Under the pieces are notes generated by a model that did no database searches, was not told where the DNA came from, and worked only from the letters and a program-made list of their open reading frames with translations. 22,052 nucleotides of DNA from JBQTIQ01 sp052387955 (lineage in GTDB: Bacteria; Actinomycetota; Acidimicrobiia; Acidimicrobiales; JACDCH01): NCBI GenBank assembly GCA_052387955.1, contig JBQTIQ010000079.1:1-22052 (forward strand), read 5' to 3'. This document shows positions 6,995 through 13,769 of this stretch, in pieces; the first letter of the stretch is position 1; each line of letters begins with the position of its first letter. The translations under genes and the position numbers were made by a program.

Positions 6995-7800
6995 GCCTCG
7001 ACCGGACCGCCGTCCGGGCCGTGATGGCCAAGGACGTCGCCGCCATCCGGCGCTCGAAATCGGTGGTGCTGCCCATGTTCCTGGTCCCCGGCCTGTTGCT
7101 GGTGGCCCTGCCGGCGGCCACCGCCTGGGCCGCCAAACGCAACAGTGATGCCGACCTGAGCCGTTTCCTGGGCGCCCTCCCGGGCGACGTCGCCGGCCCG
7201 GTGCTGTCCCTCCCGGGCGATCAGCAGATGCTCATGCTGGTCAACGGGTACCTGTTGGCGCCGCTGTTCCTCATTGTCCCGCTGATGGTCTCCGCCGTGT
7301 TGGCCGCCGACGCCTTCGCCGGCGAGAAGGAGCGGCGCACGCTCGAGTCGCTGCTGCACCTGCCGGTGCCGGACCGAGAGCTGTTCGTGGCCAAGCTGCT
7401 CACCGCCTACGTCCCGGCCGTGATCGTCTCGTGGGCCGGGTTCGTGTGCTTCGCCGTGGTCTCCAACCTGGTCGGCTGGTCGGTGATGCACCGGGTCTTC
7501 GTGCCCACGGCCCGATGGCTGGTCATGATCCTGTGGGTGGCGCCGGCCGTCGCCGCCCTCGGCCTCGGCCTCATGGTGCGGGTGTCGGCCCGTGCCCGAA
7601 CCACTCAGGACGCCAACCAGATGGCCGGCGCCGTCATCCTGCCCCTGATCTTCCTGGCCGTCGGCCAGGCCACCGGGCTGCTGCTGGTGGAGCTGCCGGT
7701 GGCCCTGGCCATCGGTGCGGGAATGTGGGTGGCGGCGATCTGGCTCTGCGCCCGCGGTGCCCGCCGGTTCACCCGCGACCACCTCGGCGCCCGCTTGTAG
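6991..7800 (+). CDS. ABC-2 type transporter permease
   Basis: Membrane subunit of the exporter whose ATPase is encoded just upstream. It has 269 residues with about six hydrophobic segments: near 24-45, 83-105, 131-153, 165-190, 209-230 and 233-250. The cytoplasmic motif GEKERRTLESLLHLPVPDRE near residues 110-129 is typical of ABC-2 permeases, where it contacts the ATPase. The start is GTG 6991, overlapping the ATPase stop by four bases, so the two are translationally coupled. The protein ends in a basic tail (RGARRFTRDHLGARL). No substrate can be inferred from the sequence; the P450 gene follows closely and may belong to the same function. Confidence 0.88.
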   Translation: MSLDRTAVRAVMAKDVAAIRRSKSVVLPMFLVPGLLLVALPAATAWAAKRNSDADLSRFLGALPGDVAGPVLSLPGDQQMLMLVNGYLLAPLFLIVPLMVSAVLAADAFAGEKERRTLESLLHLPVPDRELFVAKLLTAYVPAVIVSWAGFVCFAVVSNLVGWSVMHRVFVPTARWLVMILWVAPAVAALGLGLMVRVSARARTTQDANQMAGAVILPLIFLAVGQATGLLLVELPVALAIGAGMWVAAIWLCARGARRFTRDHLGARL

Positions 7801-7807
7801 CCCCGGT

Positions 7808-7821
7808 TAGCGTGACGACGG
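7808..7821 (+). promoter_or_regulatory. Candidate -10 box (TAGCGT) upstream of the P450 gene
   Basis: TAGCGT at 7808-7813 lies 8 bases before an in-frame GTG (7822) and about 75 bases before the preferred ATG 7891. The same hexamer precedes the starts of three other genes in this window. Transcription from here could produce either a leaderless longer P450 or a leadered transcript from 7891. Confidence 0.4.
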
Positions 7822-7890
7822 GTGGGGGGATGGCCGCCCCGCCGAGAGGTGCGAGCCGCGGCTGCACGGTCAGCGGCGCGGGAGGTGCAC

Positions 7891-9204
7891 ATGGCGGACC
7901 AACGGCGACCCCATGACGACGGCTCGACGTTCCCCAATCCGGCGCCGCCCCCGGCGAGATGGCCTCGGCGCGGTTGGCGCGACCGGCTGGCGCGCTTCGT
8001 CACCAGCCCCCGGGCCCAGCGCCCGATCTCCCACCTGCTGCGGCGGCTGGCCCCCGTACTGCGAGCCCGGGGCCGGGTCGTCGTGTCCCGTCATGCCGAC
8101 GTGGTCGACGTCCTGGCCCGTGACACGGACTTCACCATCGCCGAGGTCAACGGGGCCCGGATGGAGCGCTGGAGTGGGCCCTTCTTCCTGGGTATGGACC
8201 GGGGTGACCGCTACCAGCGGGAGTCGTCCGCGCTCCGGGAGGCGGTGAGGCCCGAGGACCTCGAACGGGTACGGGCTCTCGTCTCCGGGGCTGCGGCCGA
8301 GCTCGTGGACGGGGCCCGACCGGCGGGACGCCTCGACGTGGTCGGTGGTCTCGGCCGGGTGGTGGCGTACCGGGTGGTGGCGGACTACCTCGGCGCGCCG
8401 GGCCCCGACCAGGCGTCGACCATGCGGTGGATGCGGGCGCTCTTCGACGTGCTGTTCCTCGACGGCGGCCGCCGGGCCCAGGCGGCGGCGACCCTGACCG
8501 TGGCCGAGCAGCGGCCGTACATGGAGCGCCTCATCGACGACCGGCGGGCCGCCGTGAACGCGGGTGAGCCGACACCCGACGACGTCCTCACCCGGCTCGT
8601 GGCCCTGGGCGGCGAGCTGGCCTGGCTCGACGACGACTCGGTGCGCCGCAACCTGAACGGGCTGATCATCGGCGCGCTCGACACGACCTCGAAGGCGGTC
8701 GCCCACGTCGTCGACGAACTGCTGCGCCGGCCCGACGCCCTCGCCGGCGCCCGTCAGGCAGCCATCGCCGGCGACATCGACTCGGTCCGCGGCCATGCCT
8801 GGGAGGCGCTGCGGTTCCTGCCCTTCGGCGTCGTGCTCCAGCGCCACTGCGCCGCCGACACCGTGCTGGGGGCCAACGCAACGGCGGTGAGGAAGGGCTC
8901 GACGGTCATCGTCAGCACGCTGTCGGCGATGTTCGACCCCTCCGCCTTCCCGGCGCCGGGCACCTTCCAGGCCGACCGTCCGCTCGACCGGTACCTCCCT
9001 TTCGGCTACGGGCTGCACACCTGCTTCGGCGCCGCCATCAACGCGGTGCAGGTACCCGAGGTCTTGGCCGCTGTCCTCCGCCTCCCCGGGCTGCGCCGTG
9101 CCCCCGGGCCGCTGGGCCGGCTGAAGTACGACGGCCCCTTTCCCGACCGTCTGGTCGTGGAGTTCGACAGGTCGGCGTTCCCCGGCCACGCAGGCCGCGC
9201 CTAG
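7891..9204 (+). CDS. Cytochrome P450
   Basis: Heme-thiolate monooxygenase or related oxygen-chemistry enzyme, soluble as in most bacterial members, and needing electron-transfer partners not seen here. ATG 7891 follows GGAGGT at 7881-7886 and gives 437 residues; an in-frame GTG at 7822 would add 23. The heme-binding loop is FGYGLHTCFG with proximal Cys378. The K-helix ExxR is Glu305-Arg308, and the I-helix GALDTT carries the acid-alcohol pair Asp264-Thr265. The C-helix region (MDRGDRYQRESSALR) lacks the common His-x3-Arg heme-propionate pattern. The last residues (SAFPGHAGRA) are encoded by the dispersed repeat rather than by family sequence. The gene follows the ABC permease by about 90 bases on the same strand. 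The substrate is unknown. Confidence 0.9.
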   Translation: MADQRRPHDDGSTFPNPAPPPARWPRRGWRDRLARFVTSPRAQRPISHLLRRLAPVLRARGRVVVSRHADVVDVLARDTDFTIAEVNGARMERWSGPFFLGMDRGDRYQRESSALREAVRPEDLERVRALVSGAAAELVDGARPAGRLDVVGGLGRVVAYRVVADYLGAPGPDQASTMRWMRALFDVLFLDGGRRAQAAATLTVAEQRPYMERLIDDRRAAVNAGEPTPDDVLTRLVALGGELAWLDDDSVRRNLNGLIIGALDTTSKAVAHVVDELLRRPDALAGARQAAIAGDIDSVRGHAWEALRFLPFGVVLQRHCAADTVLGANATAVRKGSTVIVSTLSAMFDPSAFPAPGTFQADRPLDRYLPFGYGLHTCFGAAINAVQVPEVLAAVLRLPGLRRAPGPLGRLKYDGPFPDRLVVEFDRSAFPGHAGRA

Positions 9205-9303
9205 CCGCACCTCCGCTGGCGCTCCGGCGCTCGCACCAGCGGACAGCTGAGCCCGGTCACGCCGGCTGTGTTGCTGGCCTTCCCCGGCCGCGCCTGGCCG
9301 CAC
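9172..9303 (-). repeat. Dispersed repeat, full copy (9172-9235) and internally deleted copy (9276-9303)
   Basis: Bases 9172-9235 are inverted relative to 5742-5805 and match at 60 of 64. Bases 9276-9303 match part of the unit but lack nine bases (TGCGTGGCC), exactly what recombination or slippage between the two internal GGCC words would remove. The first copy overlaps the P450 stop codon. The rest of 9205-9340 shows no gene. Confidence 0.85.
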
Positions 9304-9340
9304 CGGGGCACGGCTGTGCCTGCCCGTGCCGGTCGCCGGT

Positions 9341-9427
9341 TCATCGGGCCAGGACGAACTGGAGGATGGCGGCGGCCAGGATCAGGCCCAGCAGGGCCGT
9401 CAGCGCGATGGTCGTGCCCGGCCTCAC
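9341..9427 (-). CDS. 28-residue single-helix membrane peptide
   Basis: GTG 9427 overlaps the stop codon of the SAM hydrolase gene (GTGA) and opens a 28-codon frame. It encodes a short polar start (VRPGTT), an uninterrupted hydrophobic stretch of about 20 residues (IALTALLGLILAAAILQFVL) and a final Ala-Arg. The four-base stop/start overlap and the clean transmembrane segment argue for a real, translationally coupled micro-protein. It is too short for homology judgement. Its function is unknown; a membrane partner or a small regulatory peptide is possible. Confidence 0.5.
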   Translation of the reverse strand: MRPGTTIALTALLGLILAAAILQFVLAR

Positions 9428-10317
9428 CGGGGCGCCCGCCGGGGCATCGCGACCGGCGACGACAGCGCGACGCCGGGGCCGGCGCCGGCATCGTCGATGA
9501 CGTCGTCGTCGCCCACCGGTTCCAGGGACATCTCGTCGCCGGCCCGTAGGCCGAGCTCGGCTGCTGCCGAACCCCGGTCGACGCTGACGCTGAGCAGACC
9601 GTAGGAGTCGACCACCAGGCCGACCTGGCCCGGCCGCAGGTCCGCGTAGGCGCCGGCGCGCACCGCGGTGCGCGACCCACCCCGCCATCGACATTGGACC
9701 CGGCCGCTCCAGCCGGCGAGATCGTCGGGGTCGACGTTGAGCTGGGCGTTGCCGAACCAGTCGACCCACAGCACCTCGGCCAGGAGCCGCCCGCCCTCCT
9801 CCCGGGTGATGGGCATCACGCCCGGCAGCAGCTGGGCCGGGTCGATCGGCTGGCCCAGCTCGTAGAGCTCGACGCCGGCGCACAGATGGGCGGCGGCCGG
9901 GGCGAAGACGTCGCGGCCGGCAAACGTCGCTCCCGGTGCCACCAGCTGGAAGTCGGGGTTGGTGAGCTGCACCGCCCGATCGGCGCCCCCGACCATGGCC
10001 ACCGCCGGCGCCAACAGCCCGTTGTCGGGGCCCACCAGCACGGACTGCCCGCCGCCGACCTCGATGGCGACTCCCTGGCGGGTGGTGCCCACGCCGGGGT
10101 CGACCACGGCCAGCACCACGCCGGGTACGAGGTACTCGGCGCTGCGGGCCAGGGCGAGCCCGGCGGCCCGGACATCGTGGCGTTCGATGAGATGCGTCAG
10201 GTCGATCACCGCCGCCTCGGGCGCGATCGAGCGGATCACCGACTTCACCACGCCCACGAACTCGTCGGTGTGGCCGTAGTCGGACAGGAACGTGACGGTG
10301 TCGTAGCGAGGCCCCAT
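9424..10317 (-). CDS. SAM hydrolase / SAM hydroxide adenosyltransferase family protein (DUF62)
   Basis: Members split S-adenosylmethionine to adenosine and methionine using water; relatives in the superfamily are the fluorinase and the chlorinase SalL. The 297 residues begin with TVTFLSDYGHTDEFVGVVK. The Asp-Arg-His set described for archaeal DUF62 enzymes is present: Asp73 and Arg80 in VDPGVGTTR, and His144 in GRDVFAPAAAHL. The GPDNGLL loop and the C-domain WVDWFGNAQLN are also typical. With the hydrolase triad intact, a hydrolase is more likely than a halogenase. ATG 10317 is preceded 10 bases upstream by a TAGCGT box. The gene is followed by the coupled membrane micro-ORF. Confidence 0.92.
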   Translation of the reverse strand: MGPRYDTVTFLSDYGHTDEFVGVVKSVIRSIAPEAAVIDLTHLIERHDVRAAGLALARSAEYLVPGVVLAVVDPGVGTTRQGVAIEVGGGQSVLVGPDNGLLAPAVAMVGGADRAVQLTNPDFQLVAPGATFAGRDVFAPAAAHLCAGVELYELGQPIDPAQLLPGVMPITREEGGRLLAEVLWVDWFGNAQLNVDPDDLAGWSGRVQCRWRGGSRTAVRAGAYADLRPGQVGLVVDSYGLLSVSVDRGSAAAELGLRAGDEMSLEPVGDDDVIDDAGAGPGVALSSPVAMPRRAPR

Positions 10318-10327
10318 TCGGGGCCCG

Positions 10328-10333
10328 ACGCTA
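10328..10333 (-). promoter_or_regulatory. Candidate -10 box (TAGCGT) for the SAM hydrolase gene
   Basis: The hexamer reads TAGCGT on the minus strand, 10 bases before ATG 10317. No Shine-Dalgarno sequence lies between, so the transcript may be leaderless or nearly so. Confidence 0.4.
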
Positions 10334-10365
10334 CCGTCCCGGGGCGAAACCCTCGTCGAGGCCGA

Positions 10366-10560
10366 TCAGCCGGCTTCGGTGTAGCGCTTCGACAGGTAGG
10401 CGTCGACGTCGTCCTCACGGAGGCGGTACGAGCGGCCGACTCGCACCGCGCCGATCTCGCCGGCCTTGATGAGGCGGTACACGGTCATCGACGACACCCT
10501 CAGCAACTCGGCGACCTCGGCCACCGTCAGCAACCGCGCGCCAGTGAACGACTGCGCCAT
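10366..10560 (-). CDS. Small excisionase/BldC-like helix-turn-helix DNA-binding protein
   Basis: A 64-residue MerR-type winged HTH protein. The core LLTVAEVAELLRVSSMTVYR is the helix-turn-helix, followed by the wing GEIGAVRVGRSYRLREDDV and a short helix DAYLSKRY. The start is ATG 10560, preceded by a purine-rich AAGGGG sequence. An upstream in-frame start at 10590 would place codons inside the promoter described separately and is rejected. The arrangement beside proC, and the sequence itself, resemble the mycobacterial Rv0500-Rv0500A pair as I remember it. BldC of Streptomyces is a related small regulator. Its targets are unknown; its own promoter carries an inverted repeat, so autoregulation is possible. 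Confidence 0.88.
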   Translation of the reverse strand: MAQSFTGARLLTVAEVAELLRVSSMTVYRLIKAGEIGAVRVGRSYRLREDDVDAYLSKRYTEAG

Positions 10561-10569
10561 GGAAGAACC

Positions 10570-10618
10570 CCTTCCCTCCGCTGGGGGCACTGTAGGCCCG
10601 AGGGGAAGGAGTTGTCGA
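10570..10618 (-). promoter_or_regulatory. Promoter with flanking inverted repeat upstream of the small HTH gene
   Basis: On the minus strand, TCGACA (10613-10618) and TACAGT (10589-10594) are separated by 18 bases, a good match to a housekeeping -35/-10 pair. Arms at 10570-10578 (CCTTCCCTC) and 10600-10609 (GAGGGGAAGG) form an inverted repeat with one bulged base, and its 21-base centre contains the -10 box. This looks like an operator. Transcription from this promoter would include only one arm, so an RNA hairpin is less likely. Confidence 0.5.
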
Positions 10619-10644
10619 TGAGTGGTCCGCGCCGGTGAAGCGGC

Positions 10645-11430
10645 CTAGGACCGGCCCAGATCGCCCGAGCGCTCGGTGGCAGCCGTCACCGCGGCCAGGA
10701 AGGCGGCGCGTACGGCGCGGTCTTCCAAGGCCCGTAAGCCCGCCGCCGTGGTGCCACCGGGAGAGGTGACCGCGGCCCGTAGCGCCGCCGGGCCCTCGCC
10801 CGATTCGTCGAGGAGCCGGGCCGCGCCGAGCAGGGTCTGGGTCGTCAGCTTGGCGCTCACGTCACGGGGGAGACCGACCAGGACCCCGGCCTCGACGAGG
10901 GCCTCGGCCACCAGGAACACGTAGGCCGGTCCCGACCCCGACAGGCCGGTGACGGCGTCGAGGAGCTTCTCCGGCAGCCGCACCACCACCCCCACTGCCG
11001 ACAGGATCGACTCGGCCCAGCCCAGGTCGTCGTCGGTGGCATGGGCCCCGCCGGCCACCGCCGCGGCCCCGGCGCCGACGAGGGTCGCGGTGTTGGGCAT
11101 GGCCCGCACCACCGGGACCCCGGGGCCGACCGCCGACTCGAGCCGGGCGAGGGTCACGCCGGCGGCGATCGACAACAGCCGGCCGCAGCCGGCGGCGGCG
11201 GCGGCCCGGGCAGCATCGTCGACATCGGCGGGCTTGACCGCCACCACCACCCCGTCGGCGGCCACCGGGTCGCCGACGACGGTCACGCCGGGCCAACGAG
11301 CGGCGAGCTCCTGGCGCCGGGCCGCCACCGTCTCGACCACGGCCAGGTCTTCCGCCGCCCACCCCGCACCGACGAGGCCGGCGATCAGGGCCTCGCCCAT
11401 CCGTCCCCCACCGATAACGGCCAGCTTCAC
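10645..11430 (-). CDS. proC: Pyrroline-5-carboxylate reductase
   Basis: Reduces pyrroline-5-carboxylate to proline with NAD(P)H, the last step of proline synthesis in the cytosol. From GTG 11430 the protein has 261 residues, beginning VKLAVIGGGRMGEAL, the Rossmann GxGxMG motif. VVRAMPNTATLVGAGAAAV and the family signature region GLSGSGPAYVFLVAEALVEAGV with VTSPGGTTAAGLRALE are present. GTG 11439 would add three residues. I prefer 11430 because it matches the usual N-terminus and a TACGGT box ends seven bases before it. A separate promoter with an inverted repeat lies in the 84-base gap to the downstream HTH gene. Confidence 0.95.
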   Translation of the reverse strand: MKLAVIGGGRMGEALIAGLVGAGWAAEDLAVVETVAARRQELAARWPGVTVVGDPVAADGVVVAVKPADVDDAARAAAAAGCGRLLSIAAGVTLARLESAVGPGVPVVRAMPNTATLVGAGAAAVAGGAHATDDDLGWAESILSAVGVVVRLPEKLLDAVTGLSGSGPAYVFLVAEALVEAGVLVGLPRDVSAKLTTQTLLGAARLLDESGEGPAALRAAVTSPGGTTAAGLRALEDRAVRAAFLAAVTAATERSGDLGRS

Positions 11431-11437
11431 CGCCGCC

Positions 11438-11443
11438 ACCGTA
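11438..11443 (-). promoter_or_regulatory. Candidate -10 box (TACGGT) for leaderless proC
   Basis: TACGGT on the minus strand lies seven bases before GTG 11430, with no ribosome binding site between. The spacing matches that of other genes in this window. Confidence 0.35.
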
Positions 11444-11520
11444 GTGGCGGCCCGAGGAGGAGACCCCGTCCCGACCCCTTCCCCGATGGGCGAGCGTGCC
11501 GCCTCCCCGGGCCAGCCAGC

Positions 11521-11549
11521 AACCTACAAGGAAATAACAGGAAAGACAA
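11521..11549 (-). promoter_or_regulatory. AT-richer stretch with possible distal proC promoter
   Basis: The gap 11440-11621 holds no gene. Bases about 11519-11563 are markedly richer in A/T than anything around them. On the minus strand TTGTCT (11544-11549) and TAGGTT (11521-11526) are 17 bases apart, which could drive proC with a leader of about 80 bases. The match is weak. Confidence 0.3.
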
Positions 11550-11621
11550 TGACAATTCTTGAAGGTGAGGCACGACCATCGTGGGCCAACCCGGTAGGAA
11601 CGAGAGCCGAGGAGGCCGCCC

Positions 11622-12089
11622 TCAGCCGGCCGTCGAACGTGGGGACCGGGAGGCGAAGCCGATGCGCAGAGCCGGTCGGAAGAACCTTTCGGTCCACTCG
11701 AACAGCGAGCCCAGGATGCGGTCGAGCTCGGCGTCGTCGACGGCCCGGACGTCGAGCTGGCCGGCCAGGAAGACGGCGTCCTCGTCGCCGATGCAGAAGG
11801 CGGCCCCGTAGAGCTTGCGGTTGCGGCGCAGGAGATGTTCGTGGAAGGCGGCGTGGTTCTGTTCGGGCGCCGGCATCACGTAGGTCTCATAGCGCAGGGT
11901 GCGCTGGCCCAGCGCCAGCCAGACCGTGAAGTGGTCCTTGGCCTCGCCGTTCAACCGCACGAACCATCGGCGCTCGTCCCGGTCACGTTCGACGTGAGCG
12001 ACCACCGGGTTCTCGGCCCGCTGGCGCATCACCCACGCCTCCACTTGCGCCGCCAGGCGGTCGAGCTCGTCCTCAGTGAGCGGCGGCAC
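11622..12089 (-). CDS. YbjN-domain protein
   Basis: A 155-residue cytosolic protein. It begins with an acidic helix (LTEDELDRLAAQVEAWV), continues with a beta-rich middle containing RWFVRLNGEAKDHFTVWLALGQRTLRYETYVMPAP, and has a helical C-terminal half (HEHLLRRNRKLYGAAFCIGDEDAVFLAGQL). This layout fits the YbjN / type III secretion chaperone-like fold. In mycobacteria a YbjN-domain gene lies next to mshA (Rv0486-Rv0487 as I recall), and the same pairing occurs here with a 53-base gap. The start is GTG 12089. No molecular function is established that I can cite; a link to mycothiol metabolism would be inference from position only. Confidence 0.75.
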   Translation of the reverse strand: MPPLTEDELDRLAAQVEAWVMRQRAENPVVAHVERDRDERRWFVRLNGEAKDHFTVWLALGQRTLRYETYVMPAPEQNHAAFHEHLLRRNRKLYGAAFCIGDEDAVFLAGQLDVRAVDDAELDRILGSLFEWTERFFRPALRIGFASRSPRSTAG

Positions 12090-12142
12090 GGCGGCGAAGG
12101 GTCACGGGCGCGGGGGTGTGCCGGCGACACCCGGGGCCGGCG

Positions 12143-13357
12143 TCAGGGGCATCGGACGAGGGAGCGCTGGGTGACGTCGGCGTAGATGCGCCGCAGCCGG
12201 GCGGCGGTGGTGGACCACGTGTAGGCCTGGGCCGCCTCGGCCCCTGCCGCGCCCATGCCTGCGGACCGCCGAGGATCGGCGAGCAGTGCATCGGTCCAGC
12301 GGGCGTACTCCGCCGGGTCGCGACCCTCGACGAGGTAGCCGGTGCGACCGTGTTCGACCAGCGTGAGGAGCCCCCCGACGGCGGCGGCCACGACCGGTGT
12401 CCCGCACGCCGCCGCCTCCAGGGCCACCAGCCCGAACGACTCGGACCGGCTCGGCACGAGCACGACGTCGGCAGACCGGTAGTAGGTCGAGAGCAGGTGG
12501 TGAGGCTGGGGATCGACCCACCGCACCCGGTCCTCGACCCCCAACGACGCCGCCAGCTGGTGGCAGCGCTCGGCTTCGGCCTCGCCCTCGGCTCCGCTCG
12601 GCCCGCCCACCGTCACCAGCACGGCCTCGTCATGGTCGAGGGCGGCCAGGGTGGAGATGGCGACGTCGAGCCCCTTCAGCCGCTGGATACGGCCGACGAA
12701 CAGCAGGACGGGGCGGGAGGGGTCGAGCCCGAGTGCGGCCCGGGCGCCACGCTGGTCGCCGGGCGAGAAGAAGGCGTGAACCACGCCCGGCGCCACCAAC
12801 TCGACCATCTCGGGGCGGGCTCCGTACAGCCGGACCAGCTGTTCGGCCTCGGCCGGGCAGGCGGCGGTGATGGCATCGGAGCACCGGATGACTTCGGTCT
12901 CGGCGTCGACGCGGCGTTGAGGCTCGCGGTCACCGGTCTCGGCCTTGACCCGGGCCAGGGTGTGGAACGTCGACACCAGCGCTACGTCGAGCGTGTGCTT
13001 GAGCGCGTGGCCGGCGACCCCCGACAACCAGTAGTTGGCGTGGATGGCGTCGACCCCGCCCCGGTCCTTGACGTCGCGCAGGACCCCGTCGGCGAACTCG
13101 TCGACGATCTCGGGCAGCTGTTCCTTCGGCATCCCGATAGGCCCGGCATCGACGTGGACGACCCGGAACCCGGGCTCGACCTCGACGACTTCGGGGAGAT
13201 CGTCGTGCCAGCGACGCACGTAGGTGGTGCAGTCGACGCCGGCCTGGGCCAGGGACGACACGAGCTCCCGCACGTACACGTTCATCCCACCACTGTCGCC
13301 GGAGCCCGGTTGCGCCAAGGGCGAGGTGTGAAGAGAGAGAACGGCCAACGTGCGCAC
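12143..13357 (-). CDS. mshA: D-inositol-3-phosphate glycosyltransferase (mycothiol biosynthesis)
   Basis: Transfers GlcNAc from UDP-GlcNAc to 1L-myo-inositol-1-phosphate, the first committed step to mycothiol, the actinobacterial low-molecular-weight thiol. It is a GT-B, GT4-family protein of 404 residues. The N-terminal LHTSPLAQPGSGDSGGMNVY is characteristic of MshA, HANYWLSG and STFHTLARVK follow, and the donor domain has LLFVGRIQRLKGLD and the EX7E region SRSESFGLVALEAAACGTPV. The start is GTG 13357. It lies 13 bases after the stop of the XRE regulator gene, with a TAGCGT box at 13368-13373 (minus strand), so it may be read both from upstream and from its own promoter. Being downstream of a c-di-GMP gene set is unusual to my knowledge. 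Confidence 0.95.
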   Translation of the reverse strand: MRTLAVLSLHTSPLAQPGSGDSGGMNVYVRELVSSLAQAGVDCTTYVRRWHDDLPEVVEVEPGFRVVHVDAGPIGMPKEQLPEIVDEFADGVLRDVKDRGGVDAIHANYWLSGVAGHALKHTLDVALVSTFHTLARVKAETGDREPQRRVDAETEVIRCSDAITAACPAEAEQLVRLYGARPEMVELVAPGVVHAFFSPGDQRGARAALGLDPSRPVLLFVGRIQRLKGLDVAISTLAALDHDEAVLVTVGGPSGAEGEAEAERCHQLAASLGVEDRVRWVDPQPHHLLSTYYRSADVVLVPSRSESFGLVALEAAACGTPVVAAAVGGLLTLVEHGRTGYLVEGRDPAEYARWTDALLADPRRSAGMGAAGAEAAQAYTWSTTAARLRRIYADVTQRSLVRCP

Positions 13358-13370
13358 GACGAGCGGAACG

Positions 13371-13769
13371 CTAGCGGGAGGCGACAGATTCCTCCCCGGC
13401 CCGCCCGATGACGGGGAGACCCCGGTCGGCCCGGCGCCGGTTCTCGGTCCGGAAGGACTGGTAGATGCGCAGCAGCGCCTTCTTCTGCTCCTCGCTCAGC
13501 TCGGGGTCGCGCAGGATCTCGCTGGGCACATCGCAACCACCCGGGCGTTCCTCGAGGATTCCGGCCCGCACGTAGAGCGATTCGGCCGAGATCTCCAGTG
13601 CCCGGGCCAGTTGCTGGAGGATCTCGGCCGACGGCTTTCGCAGTCCCCGTTCGATCTGGCTCAGGTACGGGTTCGAGACCCCGGCCATCTCGGACAGCTT
13701 GCGCAGCGAGAGTTGGCCCGACCGGCGCTGTTCGCGGATGAACTCTCCCAGCTTGCGGGGTTCGGGCAT
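13371..13769 (-). CDS. XRE-family helix-turn-helix regulator
   Basis: A 132-residue DNA-binding protein. Residues 8-62 form a Cro/C1-type five-helix domain, with the recognition region GVSNPYLSQIERGLRKPSAE and LARALEISAESLY. A second region with ILRDPELSEEQKKALLRIYQSFR resembles the C-terminal part of a widespread actinobacterial XRE subfamily that tends to have this extension. ATG 13769 overlaps the HD-GYP stop codon by one base (TGATG), so the two are translationally coupled. Targets are unknown; with mshA 13 bases downstream, control of its own operon is one possibility. Confidence 0.85.
   Translation of the reverse strand: MPEPRKLGEFIREQRRSGQLSLRKLSEMAGVSNPYLSQIERGLRKPSAEILQQLARALEISAESLYVRAGILEERPGGCDVPSEILRDPELSEEQKKALLRIYQSFRTENRRRADRGLPVIGRAGEESVASR

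Noticed and set aside
9424..10317. SAM-dependent chlorinase or fluorinase
   Set aside because: The Asp73/Arg80/His144 set matches the water-using hydrolases, and there is no halometabolite gene cluster nearby.
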